A stretch of DNA of 46,019 nt, taken from the NCBI GenBank assembly GCA_905221605.1, contig CAJNDS010000581.1, positions 1 to 46,019 on the forward strand, given 5' to 3'. Under the pieces are notes generated by a model. That model had not been told where the DNA came from and ran no database searches. It worked only from the letters and a program-made list of their open reading frames with translations. The translations under genes and the position numbers were made by a program. Below are positions 18,000 through 29,744 of this stretch, one piece after another. The stretch's first letter is position 1, and each line of letters starts with the position of its first letter. The DNA is from Symbiodinium natans (Eukaryota > Sar > Dinophyceae > Suessiales > Symbiodiniaceae).

Positions 18000-19032
18000 T
18001 TGTCTCGAAAATGCTGTGGCCCCTTGCCCTGCCATGATCACGGGGATACATTCAGAGTAGTTTTGCCGGCACGCAGGCGCAATCCAGAAGGCAGGATGCT
18101 CAGCAGAACAGCGCCCTATGAACTGACCATTCTGCTGCAAGACTCCGTCTGAATCCCCTGTCCAATGCAAATAATTCTGCATTGTACTGGAGATGAAGAA
18201 TTCCAGTGGTTGACTCAAGAAAGGCTCGTCACAATTGGACAAGTTGCTTACAGGCACCTCCCAGATCTTGTGGAAGTACTTCTGAGGTTCGTGGAAGCTC
18301 AAGTTGTAGCTGGTGTAGTACTCAAGAGGAAGGCCAACCTCCTGAAACGCTGCTTCCCGTACAGCTCGGGTCACATAGAGTCCATCCTTGCCTTCGTACC
18401 CCATCGAACCCAAGTCTTCAGGCGCCACAAGCCTGTTCTTCACTCGGAACTCTTCGAAGAAGAGCTGCACCGGAGACAGCCAGGTGTCCAACATGATGTG
18501 AGCGCTTTGTTGAGGCACTTGGCACTCCATATCCCGGCAACCAGCTAATTTGAAGATACCTTCATTGGCCCAAAAGATCATTTGTGGATCCCTTTCGACA
18601 TGGTAGCCGAGAACTTCGGACACCAATGTCTCCACCACCGAGCTCAGCACAATCGCAGACTCCCACAGGAAGACCACAAAGCGGATCGGACCTTGAGCGG
18701 TGGCATTGATGTTGATGTAGTGTCGCTCGTTTTCGGGGATTGCGTCGATCAAGCAGGTTGACTCGGCATGAGCGAGCAGAAGCGCGAGAATCACCAACCA
18801 CAAAGCGCACAAAGCACCGTGTCGGACGGCCTTCCCAAGTGGATTCTGGTCTTTGAAGATTGAACCATGAACTGGCACGTTTCTTTCTACAACTTGAAAG
18901 GAAGCTCGAAAACCTCCCACATGTTGTCCGAGTCTGTTGAAGATTCTAAACAGGGCAAGGGAGAGGAGTCCTTCAACACCAGAACTGCCGGTTTCCTCGA
19001 TGATACGACCAAGATCGACACTTCCCTTGGCC
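18000..19032 (-). CDS. TIR receptor gene, N-terminal exon with signal anchor and OpuAC-like lobe
   Basis: The open frame extends upstream of the first GTG (18920) to about 19032, reading GSVDLGRIIEETGSSGVEG and then VGGFRASFQVVERNVPVHG with no ATG, so a further 5' exon is likely. A hydrophobic segment ALCALWLVILALLLAHAEST follows (signal or anchor), then GPIRFVVFLWESAIVLSSVV and ETLVSEVLGYHVE, which resemble the start of glycine-betaine-binding OpuAC-type domains, and several N-x-S/T sites. It ends near CIPVIMAG; residues to the stop at 17991 look intronic. The donor is near 18028, perhaps GC. The exact junction with the next exon was not resolved because the phases did not fit simply. Confidence 0.55.
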
Positions 19033-20694
19033 TGGGAGAGCTACGTACAACATTTGGAACAGCACACCCTTCCAAAGAACCCTGATGCACCTTGACCATG
19101 CAATCGCTGGGGACAAGGTCTGCTGACCGCCTATAAAGTTTACAGTTTCTCTGCGATGACATAGAATGCCATACTAATGCCATGCGCTGTGCCGATACAC
19201 CCATACGTACGTACATACATACATGTACCAGCACAAATTATATGTATATATATATATATACACATATACATGTGTGTTTTGCATACCTATGATGAAAATA
19301 CACAAGTTAAAAGTGGGCTACGTACCTGCTAGCCTGCTGAATATGTTGTGACTGAATGTCAGACATCCATGATTCTCAGGGCCGATAGCGGGAATCTCGA
19401 ATGCCTTGAAATTTCTCATGGTTGACAAGCCAACGTCGCCGATATTAAAATCAATGCTTGTGCAAAAGACGTGGACGTAGACAAGCCTTGGTCAGCTGAG
19501 AATGACTCCACGTTGCGCAGACAAAGTATTCCACAGGTCACCACCCGAAAACCGAAAAGCCCACACCGGCGTCTCCCCCTCGAAGTTGCCACAAAGTTGG
19601 GAATTGCTGCCAAGACAGAAAGTTCATTGAAGTGTTCTACGATGCCCCTAACGAGACTAGCAACAACCAAGCAAGTCATGCAATGGTAAATCAAGATTTG
19701 ATCTCAATTTCCCTGAGGACATCAGCGGATGCTGTGGAACAATGGCCATGGAAGCCGCAGCTGTGGGAGCGGCAGAGACTTGGCACTCCGCCCCCAGATG
19801 CGAATGTCGCGCGACTCTACCTCTACCATTCTGAAGCACGCCAGGAACCTGACCGTCTGCAAGGCGGAAGGCGCGGCAAGCCGACAAAGCGACACGAGAC
19901 ATGACGGCACGAGTCCCGAGCACACGAGACACCTCAACACCACACTCGACACAAGGCGCGACACTCGACACACACCAGACCCGAAGCACGACACAAGACA
20001 CGAAAAAGCTTGCTGCATCCACTGGCCTGCCACGACACGCCTCGGGTGGAGTTCCTCCCCAGCTGGCTGCATTCACAGACCCGCCACGAACCCAATGACG
20101 CTAATGACGCGCAATGCCTGTGGAATTCCGACAGTTCAAAAAACATTCACAGCCTTGCCGGACGTAGACAATTGGAGCAAAGGCGGTGCCAGGGTGCGTC
20201 TCACCTGCCATCACCTGACTTGCGCGACTCACACAGACTCCTTTTTGATGGAGGAAGGTCGCCAGACTTTGTCGCTGGAACCATATTACGTTCAAAACTT
20301 CAGGCCGTCGGCAATCTCTTGCCACCGCACCTGGTCTAATTTCATGCCGACTGAGTAAGAACGTCTGGCACACATGCACGCTGCATGCATCTCACTGTGC
20401 CTGCGCCAAAGCTCAAAAGTCTGGCTTTGGGTAGCCAAAAGCTTCGTAGTCTGCCTTGAAGTACCTTAGTGCAACAAATCATGAAATGCCGCTGTGGGAG
20501 CGTCGCAATGCCAGTCAGGAAGCAGTAATTCAACAACAAATCTTCTTCTCACCCTGAGGTCATGGGTATGTCATGGTAAACCCTCGACCCTGAGGTCATG
20601 TGGAGTATGTCGTATGGTATGGTGTCTTGTACCAGGCTGCTCAGGCCCCGTATGAGATCAACACCTGACACCGCCGAGAGCACCAGGAAGGGGG
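19033..20694. other. Region upstream of the TIR gene, no clear gene
   Basis: A TA microsatellite with flanking GTACATACATACATG lies at 19205-19270. From about 19885 to 20010 there is a degenerate ACGACAC/ACACGAG-type repeat (CACGAGACAC, CTCGACACAAGG, ACGACACAAGACACG). A 209-codon plus-strand frame (19729-20358) runs through this repeat and is not trusted. A short direct repeat around GGTCATG occurs twice at 20557-20600. A missing 5' exon of the TIR gene may lie here but could not be identified. Confidence 0.45.
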
Positions 20695-21443
20695 TTACCA
20701 TTTCAAGGCTTGCGCTATATCTCCAGGTGAAATTTTTCCCCACGCATAACAAAATCCAGGCACCCAAGTAAGCGCATGCCTGCGGCCTGGCCGCTCATAC
20801 ACGGCTGCTTTGGTTTCCGGTCTCAGGTCAGCCACTGACATGTTGCAGATGTCTGTCCAGCTGGACATCAGGTGTTCTTCAGGCAGTTCCGCATGGCGAC
20901 CATATTCTGCCATAAGTGCATCAAACCTGGCAAAAGTTCGAGGGCTTGTGTAACGGTGTAAGGTGTGCTGCTCTGTCTTCGAACAAATGTCCCGACAAAC
21001 CAATACTTGGAAAACAAGCTGCTTGTTGTCGTTTACACCTTGCTTTGTTCTTGCTGAATGCAGAGACAGTTTCGAGAGTGGTTTCAAACTCTCAACAGAG
21101 TTTTGGTGAATTTTCGCATTTTGGCAAACCTGGTGGCGGTGATGTTTCACCTTGGCACTCTCTGCACATTTTGCACGCTGCCTGTCTTTCCATGTGGGGC
21201 CATCATGGGCCCTAGTAGACAGGACAGTTTCATTTTCGGGTGGACAAGCTGGCACCAGAAGACGAAGCCAAGAGTCTCCTGATCGAGGTTCTCCTCATGC
21301 AAGATCCGATCGCAATACTGGTGAGTCGCGGCAGACTTATTGGTCACGCCATATATGCTCCTCAATTTGAACGACCGCTCTGAAGCGAAGATGAGCTTTT
21401 CGTCTAGCAAAAGCTGCTCACTCAATTTTGAACAGCGGGGCAT
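20695..21443 (-). pseudogene. Hypothetical minus-strand coding remnant
   Basis: Two overlapping frames look protein-like. The upstream one (from about 21443) reads MPRCSKLSEQLLLDEKLIF, ASERSFKLRSIYGVTNKSAA and CDRILHEENLDQETLGF. The downstream one (to 20695) reads LVFQVLVCRDICSKTEQ, YTSPRTFARFDALMAEYG and RHAELPEEHLMSSW. The RTFARFDALMAEY...ELP stretch weakly recalls the second half of a PX phosphoinositide-binding domain, but key basic residues are not evident. An intron or frameshift near 21240 joins them. No start is certain. It could be the 3' part of the gene at 22950-25780 or a separate one. Confidence 0.3.
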
Positions 21444-21947
21444 GGTATACAGCGGGACCTGTAGTAAAGAACCCGAAAGGATAACAATGTGAAGAAGTGA
21501 TGGACAAATCCTCCAAAGTCTATCTGAGCTGCTCCACTTGCAGCATGAAGAAGCACTCGTGCTCGTACGGCCCTATAGCACTGGCACAGGATAGCAAAGT
21601 CTCCACACTCCCAACGGACACACGGGCCAAGTCTGCATCTTATAGCATGTATATATATATATATACTGTATATACGTATGTAGAGTATCTACTGTGTATA
21701 TATTCGGGCTTGTCTACAAGTCTTTCCCCGATGGTGTTCGTTAATACGTTGTGCCGTGAGGCCCCGCCTTCTCAGCAAGCATAAACAAGGAGGCACGTCA
21801 AAACTCTAGCTAGTTTACAACATGACATTTGATGGAGCACCAGGACACGTCACTAGCACAAAGCTTTGCAACTTTTCAGCATGCAGGGAAAAAAGGAATT
21901 GTGCGCAACAAGGAAACCAGGGAGTACATACTACTAGCACCCGCGCT
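21444..21947. other. Non-coding interval with TA microsatellite
   Basis: No gene was recognised. A (TA)n tract with TACGTATG and related purine-pyrimidine alternation occupies 21649-21680. Confidence 0.45.
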
Positions 21948-21949
21948 GG

Positions 21950-21950
<1 letters not shown>

Positions 21951-22012
<62 letters not shown>
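21951..22012. repeat. CTG/CAG trinucleotide repeat, about 20 units
   Basis: This is an uninterrupted (GCT)20 run. In the three frames it would encode poly-Ala, poly-Leu or poly-Cys. The surrounding ORFs (about 106 codons on either strand) have no other supportive content, so it is treated as a microsatellite, not a coding repeat. Confidence 0.95.
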
Positions 22013-22895
22013 GATAACTACTGCTTCTGCTACTGCTCTAGATACAACTATTTGCTGGCATTGTTGCTCTGGTGTCGTTTTTTGCAAATGTTTAGGGCAA
22101 TTATGGGGCTTTGGTGTTTGGGGTTTGGGCTTCATTAGCGGTTAGGGCTTGGGGTTTCAAGGGTTCAGGGTGTGGCAACATCTGCTGGCTTGCACTGGCT
22201 TGCGCTCTTCATGGATATCTGGCGGGAAAACACAAAGTTGTCAATTGACCGCTGCGGAGCTAGCGCGAAACTGCCTGAAATTCCATGACACGGCTTTGCA
22301 AAAATCTTGAGCTCCAAAGGTGCAAGCTTTAAGGTTAGGGTAGGGCTTGGATCGTCACATGTCTTCAAAGTTTCTGCGCCGGCAATGTCTAAGTTTTCTA
22401 CAGTCCAGCAGCGCGCTCGTCACCCTGCTCCATGAGCACGTTGCACATCGTGCCCTTTTGGGTGTTCTACTTTCGCAAGACCTCCAGGCTTGGAGCCCCA
22501 TACCATACCCGACCTCATCCCAAACAGTGTTTGGCACAATAAGATTCTGTTTGAAGTCCATCCATCCACCCATCCATCCCCATCCATCCATCCACGCTGT
22601 ATGGGACCATTACGGAATATGACGAGATATGGAAGTGATCTTGGGAGGGAATCATTATAATTTTCATAAGTGTAAATGTTCAAGGTTCAGTTTTTGTGAC
22701 TTTCACTAGCGCTTATAACTATCGCTAATCTAGCGCCACCATGGTGTTCTTGGTCATTCACATGGCATGAAGACCCACCTTAAAACGAAGTCTGAAAACC
22801 TGCCCACAAAAACGTCATGGCCACATTTCTTGATGCTCTAACCGCTCTTTTTTACGAGCTCTCGTATATTCCAATACGAAATAGACTCTCTCACT
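22013..22895. other. Non-coding interval with telomere-like words and CCAT repeat
   Basis: Between 22090 and 22175 are degenerate G-strand words (TTTAGGGC, GGTTTGGGC, GGTTAGGGC, GGGGTTTC). A (CCAT)n run lies at 22558-22594. No ORF with recognisable content was found. Confidence 0.5.
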
Positions 22896-22935
22896 CTATA
22901 TACATATATATATATGTATATACATACATACACGC
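22896..22935. repeat. TA/TATG microsatellite
   Basis: An imperfect alternating TATATACATATATATATATG tract is followed by TACATACATACA. Confidence 0.85.
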
Positions 22936-22966
22936 TTCATGTTTATACATTTTTCGCATATGATGC

Positions 22967-23065
22967 ATGCAACAATTTGTGGATATCCCTTGCGCAGCAG
23001 CGAAGGACATGCGCAAGCTTTTTGGCATGGTGATGTTGTATGATGAGCATGCTGAAGTTGCAAGT
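22967..23065 (+). CDS. Possible plus-strand exon, unrecognised
   Basis: The frame reads MQQFVDIPCAAAKDMRKLF and GMVMLYDEHAEVAS and is followed by GTATGT, a good 5' splice site. The residue pattern looks protein-like, but no partner exon or family was found. The opposite strand is also open here. Treated as weak. Confidence 0.2.
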
Positions 23066-23254
23066 ATGTATAGTCTTAGTTTTCTCACACATACCTCCTC
23101 GCACCTCTTTATATGGAGTTTAACTGCTTGCACAGCGTCGGGTAGGCAAGTCGGACAGAAGCTCCCGTGCCCTCTTGTCTACGGACTCAGGATCACACGC
23201 CTGAGTGCCAGCTGCCAAAAAGACATCAAGATACATCTACACTGAACAATGGCA

Positions 23255-23515
23255 CGTTCAGCGCAAACACTGCAAGTGTCGTGCCAAGTATCGTAAAACA
23301 TCATTTGGAATGCGCTCCAGAATCGGGCCAAAGGCTCACGCACGACACAAAAAGTTGTGCAGCGATCCGCTTGGTAGTAAAGAGCCACGTCAGAACCTGG
23401 AAAACGAATCTCAGTCAATCTCATTCCCGCGCAGTTCACTCTTTTGATATTTGGTCGTCTGGGGTCAAACATAAGCAACAACTCGGCCCACAAGCTTGCG
23501 ATAGCTTGCGTGTCC
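23255..23515 (-). CDS. Sulfotransferase-like exon
   Basis: The minus-strand frame reads LTEIRFPGSDVALYYQAD, then CTTFCVVREPLARFWSAFQM and MFYDTWHDTCSVCAERAIVQ. TFxVVREPxxRFxSAF matches the 3'-phosphate-binding motif (RxPxxRxxSxF) of PAPS-dependent Golgi sulfotransferases, which transfer sulfate to carbohydrates or proteins. Upstream on this strand is the large triplet array, and beyond it more exon-like segments (24260-25780) including a secretion signal. The exon borders are not fixed. The frame itself continues as repeat translation on one side and ends at 23179 on the other. Confidence 0.5.
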
Positions 23516-23518
23516 ACT

Positions 23519-24059
<541 letters not shown>

Positions 24060-24060
<1 letters not shown>

Positions 24061-24182
24061 TCTACTGCTACGATTAGAAATCGGCATATTAGTACTAGTA
24101 CTAGTACTAGTACTAGTACTACTAGTACTAGTACTACTAGTACTAGTACTAGTACTACTGCCACGATTACAAATCGGCATAT
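24060..24182. repeat. ACTAGT palindromic repeat flanked by a 27-bp duplication
   Basis: Two near-identical blocks, ACTGCTACGATTAGAAATCG with GCATAT (24064-24089) and ACTGCCACGATTACAAATCG with GCATAT (24156-24181), flank about 65 bases of (ACTAGT)n with ACTACT interruptions. ACTAGT is its own reverse complement, so the tract is fully self-complementary. Confidence 0.85.
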
Positions 24183-24259
24183 CACGGGTAAGGGATTAAA
24201 CTTGCAGGGGGTTAAAGCTGCTGTGGCACTCCGGGAGGGTGGTGTGTGTACATCCTCGC

Positions 24260-25780
24260 ATTGATCTGTCCCTCCAGGTGGCAGCCAATGGTATAAACTT
24301 CGGTGCATCTTCTTGAAGGGCATATACACCAGGTCGCTTGAATGGGAGTAGTCAAAGAGATTTCCCAAGTCCTGATGCTTGGGACTGAGGGCCAATGATC
24401 TATGAGGATTTCGGGTCAAGCGAGTCGAAATGCATGTCAACCGAAGTTAAAATAAAATAGGTTCACGCTAAACTTCCAGTTCCCGGCTCCTTTTCATCTA
24501 TCTGGTCCACTTTGGCAATTCGCTGATATGTGCGCAGCATGTAGGAGTCGAAGGCACGCTGCCGCGGCGGGAGGTGCAGGTTAGCCTTAACGGACATTGT
24601 GTGGGGTCTAAAGTTTAGGACCTTTGAGGGGTTGCTTTCGTCAGCTCGGGCAACACTGCAAAACATTCCATCTTGACCCCGCAATCCCGAAACGACAAAA
24701 ACGTAATGAACTTAGACTACTTGAGCCCAAAGCCCCGACCCAGACCTAAATCCCAGCCCTGCAGCGGAATCGATGCTGGTGCCCCCAGTCCTCAGTTATG
24801 GGCTAGATAAAATTTGGGACTGGAGGTGCCAAGATCTATGTAACTGATAGTGACGGAAATTCATTTGGAAGCTCCTCTGAACCTGCAGGGCTGCCTTGGG
24901 CTGTTGTCCTTCACTAGCTCCCAGAAAGCAGGCACTTGCACTCGCAATATTGCGAGCTGAAACATGTACGAGCATGGAACTATTCTCGCAGTCTGCGCCA
25001 CCCTCCACCGACTGCATAACATGGAATCATCCTATCTGAAATGTATACAAAACTTCGGTCTGGTTGCTTGGGTATGTGCATGAAGCGTAGGCAAGCTTCC
25101 GCCGGAGGTGACCTGGGCAATGTGCCTACAGCAAGCTAAAGTTACGCAACAAGTCCAGGTCTTAGTGGGTGTAGAACCACCAGCAAAGGTAAAGGATTGG
25201 ATTTCGGGCACTGGCACTCTCGCGGCAAGCATTCTCCATAGCGCAATATTAGTCGCGATTGAACGTGCCAAGGCCATACACGACTGTGCAACCGCACTCC
25301 ACGTTCATCCATTTTGAAAGAGGGAGTTAGCCAAGGACAGGTGGGCATCATGCCCAACATGTGTGCGCTCCAGCCTTTTTGAAGAGTCTAAGCTGTCGGC
25401 AGCACCACTTAGCGTGACCTGACGATGAAGATGATGCTTGAAGCATCTGGGGCGTGGCGTCTGTGGGTGGATGAAATGAGAGGCGAGTGGGGAGGGAGCA
25501 CGCAAGTTCCCCGCGCGAGTGTGCGTGCGAGGATGAAGGGATTGTTGCCAGGTTGCGCAAATGAGGCCACACCCATCTGCAAGAAGTTGACTTCATTCAT
25601 GTCCGGATCACCTTGCGAGTGAATGAAACTGCCATTGCCGAAAATTTCAAACCATACTTGCCCCACATGATCTTCCTTTGCAGGCTCGTAGCTGCATGAG
25701 CTGTTGCTAGAGGTCACCAAGGGCAGAGATGACAAAAGCACGAGGATCCGCATGGGAAATGAGGCTACCCTCATCCTCAC
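24260..25780 (-). CDS. Probable multi-exon secreted/Golgi protein, 5' part of sulfotransferase-like gene
   Basis: The best start is ATG at 25780: MRMRVASFPMRILVLLSSLP followed by LVTSSNSSCSYEPAKEDHVG, a good signal peptide or short anchor, then WFEIFGNGSFIHSQG before donor GTGATCC near 25612. Further exon-like pieces on the same strand are 24800-25015 (SVEGGADCENSSMLVHVSA), 24463-24684 (NFRPHTMSVKANLHLPPRQ; SYMLRTYQRIAKVDQ) and 24260-24420 (LGNLFDYSHSSDLVYMPFKK; MHRSLYHWL). Together with 23255-23515 they could form one sulfotransferase-like gene crossing the triplet array. The joins were not resolved, and some pieces may be spurious. Confidence 0.35.
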
Positions 25781-26650
25781 GGTTCGGTCACTTCAGCTGA
25801 GCCTGAGCCGAAAATGCAAAAACAAATTGGAGATGGTCAGGCGGCTGATGCCATAGAATTTCCCAGCTCCCAGCAGCCATCACAATCCAAAAAAAAGTGC
25901 CCGAGTGCAAAAAGCACTTGAAGGGGGTGGGCGGGAGGTTGCAAACCCCTACTATTCGAGTTAAACCCATGCGCTAAAGAGCTGCTGCAAGGGTGGTTTA
26001 CAGCATCAAGGGGTGTCTGTCCTTCGAACTAAAGTGAACTGATTCCCGTCAATTTAGTTCAAGTCATTGGGCGGGAGCACATGGAAATAAGCGAACTAAT
26101 CGCACGAATTGAGCGAATTGAAGTAGTTTACCGAATTCAACGAATTAAGCCAATTGAACTTCATGGAACCCCTCCCCAAGACAAGAGAGGGGGGGCAGTG
26201 ACTACTACTAGTGGCTGCCCGTACTTCTGCACTTTGCTCGGAACTGAAGCGACTCTTGCAGAGGGTAGCCCTGAAGCCACCGGCTCTGGCAGCGGTTCTG
26301 CAGCAATGGCCGGTCAGCGGAAAGTTCCAAATTCATAATCAAACAGCATGGGAGCCACTGACGTCGAGAAGCCGTGCGTCTCTACTTGCCGTTGCTTGTC
26401 CCTGGTGGCAGGTTCCTGCTGCTGCGATCCTGACTCCGCAGCTTGCTGAAGGCTGCAGATTCTATTGGAACGACACACACACATACACCACATATCACCA
26501 CATCCTACACAGAAAATACCAAACTGCCCTCCTGTGACTGTCATGCAGCCCCAACACCCTTTGAACCCGTCCATGCCACCCACCACCGCCGCCATCACCC
26601 CGAAAGCCCCCCAAAAAGTGAGGAGCCCAAACCCTGAACCTGAAACGTTT
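25781..26650. other. Intergenic region with degenerate GAATT-rich repeat
   Basis: From about 26085 to 26165 there is an imperfect repeat of GAATTGA/GCGAATT/GAATTAAG words. A CACACACATACACCACATA low-complexity patch is at 26475-26500 and a CCACC/CCGCC patch at 26577-26600. ORFs of 60-108 codons on both strands have no supporting content. Confidence 0.45.
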
Positions 26651-27518
26651 CAGTGTAGGTTTTAGGGTTTGAGGTTGCCAGCCAAATTCCCTCAACCCAG
26701 GGAGCTCAGCTTTTCTCACGCCATTGCTTGTGAGGCATCCGTCCGGAGGGCCTTGCCAGGGGTTCCCAGACGCTTGGGGCTCATAGCCGATGAACCCTGA
26801 TTCAATGTTTAAGTGGTGTCGGATATCGGATATTGTCTAGGAGCTTTTATCGGCGCTTCCTTGTACCCCAGAACAGTATGTACCTGTTACCTTATGGAAA
26901 GGGGTCTTGTAGCCCGCGTCGTAGGACTTTCCCCAAGGTCCTCCACATCATTCAGTGCGTAGTCAGAACGAACCCTTGCTTTCCTATGGCCCAAATCCCA
27001 ACTTGCAAGGTTGGCCACTACAACTTTGTCTAAGGGCCTCACCTTAGGCTTTATAGGGTTCCGGAGGATACTTCCCCGGGTTTCGTGTCTCTTCTGCGCG
27101 GGAGGTATTGCCAAAAATCTCCACGCCAACACTTCATTCTCGGACATTTGGGGGCTTCGAGGAATTAGGGGCACCCTATTGGCCTATAGTCATAGCAGTT
27201 AGAAAGTATCCGTGGGTACATATGGGGTATACTCTAACAGTAAACGCCTGCTGAGCCTCCCTCCGCCAGGCTTCTTCTTGCAAGCTTGCAGGCTCTCGTG
27301 GACTACTGTCTTTAATCGCAGCATAATATGACCCTAAACCCTAAACCTCAAGGTATGTGCCAATTCTAGGATTGTCATCTGGAGGCTTCGCGTTTGTGTC
27401 ACGAACTGGGCTGGCGATGCGATGTGTTCCTCCGTCGTGGTCCTGAACCTGAGCCTGATTTGGCTTAGACTAACCGTGTATGTAGGGCCCTAAAGGGTTT
27501 GAATGCTCCACGCCTACA
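26651..27518. other. Left flank of the subtelomere-like repeat domain
   Basis: Telomere-like words become frequent from 26660 (GGTTTTAGGGTTTGAGG) and 27330 (CCCTAAACCCTAAACC). No gene is supported; frames of 66-95 codons lack recognisable content. Confidence 0.5.
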
Positions 27519-29699
27519 GCCAACCTTAAGCATCCAACCCGAATGCTGACAAAGACTCACTCGCTCTCTGTGGCCACTGTTCGACCTGCCAGGGCTTCTT
27601 GGATTCGGGAGACTCTCGGTTTCAGGATTGGGGTAGATTACGATGTGTTTAGGAAAGGTGTAGGGCTTACAGACTTCAAGACAAGATGCTTGGCCACAGG
27701 GCAATGCAAAGCACCTGAAACCAGCCTAAGCCCCGCCAGAAAACTTCCAATGTCAAACCCTAAGCCCTGAACCTGCGAAGGCTGAAATCAAGGCCTGTGG
27801 CACCAAACAACCTTACAAACCCTAAACCCTGAACCCACCATTTGGAGGTGTAGATCCAAGAAGGAGAACTTGCCTTTCAACATCCGTAAGCCACAAAGCC
27901 GACAAGGGAAATCTGGACACCAGGCATCAACGTATTTTCGACAGTTTATTTAGGGTTTGGGGTAAGATTTTAACGGTGTTTGGAGAAAACGTGGTCAGAC
28001 TTCAGAGTGGAAACTGCCTCCGGCTGCCGGAGCCAAAGTGGGTGTGTGGGGGGGGGGGGGGGGTTGCTCTACATTCAGGGCGCAGTTGTACGTTTTACCT
28101 ACGAGGCACCTTCGTTTGACTCCCCAAATCAACAGCTTTACGCCTAGAAAACCCAGGGGAATGAGACACGCCTGGAAACACCACCGAATCCGCGGAAGGC
28201 TTCAGGTTCATCTGCGCCAGGTTTGCATCCTAAGCCCAGGCCGTACAGCGTAGGGCTTTGAGGGTTGTTAGCTATGACTAATGACAATAAACATTAATCA
28301 TGGGGCTGCTTTCGCTTGCCAAGTAATAGCTTCTGGGCGTTCGATGCCTGTCATCTCTGGGGCTCCGTGAGTGCAACACGTTGCTGCCGAGGTCTTAATA
28401 TTCTTACCGGCTTTGGGGTACCTCGTTGCATGCTCGGGGACAGGCGCTTGCAACTGAATGTTCCAGGGGTCTTTCGAGAATCGATCTTGTGCAAAAATTA
28501 CAGTTCACCATAAACGTTGTTATGTAAACCGGAATAGGTATATAAGTGTATGAGTGATAAACCCTGAGGGCAAGCAAGCTATCAAAACCCCAAACACTCT
28601 TCAAGCCCCCGTAGCCCCAAAACCGAAGCAGCCTTGCCCCCCAAAACCCCAACTCAACCCTGTACCCTAAACCGCAAACCCGAACCCTCAAACACTGCAC
28701 CCCAAAACCCTATATAAACCCCAAACCCCTACACCAACCAAAAATTTGCCCGTTGCCCCCAGGAAGCTGTCCGGGATCCTACGCCACTGCGCCGTTGCCG
28801 GCAACGCGCACGGCGTTGAAGTTGACCCAATCTGCCTTGAGGGTTCGGGGTTTGGGGTTAGGGTTGAAGCTTTAAGGGTTTAGGGTGCATCTGTTTAGAG
28901 TTTTGGGTTCGGGCTTAGGGTCTACACCGCTAGACCTTTAGCTTGGTCCTGGTTTGGGATACAAAGTAGATTTGTTAGTGCTACTATCCCTCAAAAGACA
29001 CCTCGGATATGCACTCACCAGTATTTACAGAGCCCTATATACACTCACCAGGCGTGCGAGGCAGGAAGGATAGAGTGCGGAGACGAACCGGGAGATGCGC
29101 CGGCACCGGGCGGGGGGTTCGGTTGCTGGTTCAGCGTTCGGGGTTTAGGGTTCTAAATTTCAGGGTTTATGGGTGGGTCTTTGCTCGCCTGATCAGAACC
29201 GAAGATTCACGACCGGACGTAAACTGTTGAAGTGTAGTACCTGTACACGCCTGGCCGAAGCTTACCTTGCTGTTTTCCTATTGCTTGTGCGCCCAAAGTG
29301 AGGTCATGAGCACATCTTTATGCATGCACAGTTTCGCATAGCAAGGTGCCAAGCTTTATCAAATAACACAAACTTCACGTTCTTCTCTTTGTTTGCTTGA
29401 AAAAAGCTCCGCGTTCGTGTGTGCCTGCAATGGATTCGGATTCAGGGAAGGTGCGCAGTCCAGTGTTTCCTTCCGTGCCTGCTGACACACATTAGCAGGT
29501 TGTGAGCGCAACGCTTGGGCAACAGCACCACCGTGACTAAATGGAGAGCGCCACACCCATGCGCCGAACAAGCAAGGTACGAGCCTATAGGACCCCGAGG
29601 CAGACGTACACCGGATGCGGAGTGGTTTGACGCAGAGTTTGGGAGTGGATGGCCCAGAGAGACCTGGAGGAGCTTTGCAAGAGTGTCGACGGCAAGGCG

Positions 29700-29744
<45 letters not shown>

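Larger units (their letters stand above)
13319..19032 (-). other. Whole gene: PBP-like/GCC2-GCC3/multi-TM/TIR receptor
   Basis: Seven inferred exons on the minus strand combine into one protein of at least about 1,300 residues: hydrophobic anchor, substrate-binding-protein-like ectodomain, cysteine-rich repeats, eight or more membrane helices, cytoplasmic TIR, second TIR-like region. All parts are on one strand, in order and in compatible phase where junctions could be tested (15827 acceptor, 14941/14534, 14418/14249). Known facts: TIR domains are signalling or NAD-cleaving modules, and OpuAC domains bind quaternary amines. Inference: a surface sensor of small metabolites coupled to TIR signalling. 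The 5' end is not found; sequence upstream of 19032 has no clear exon. Confidence 0.6.

Noticed and set aside
19729-20358. 209-codon plus-strand ORF
   Set aside because: A large part is translation of the ACGACAC-type repeat and the remainder has no recognised motif; no splice or conservation evidence.
24700-24730. Dinoflagellate spliced-leader relic (CATTTTGGCTCAAG) suggested by ACTTGAGCCCAAAG
   Set aside because: The match is too short and mismatched at key positions to claim a relic leader or SL RNA gene.
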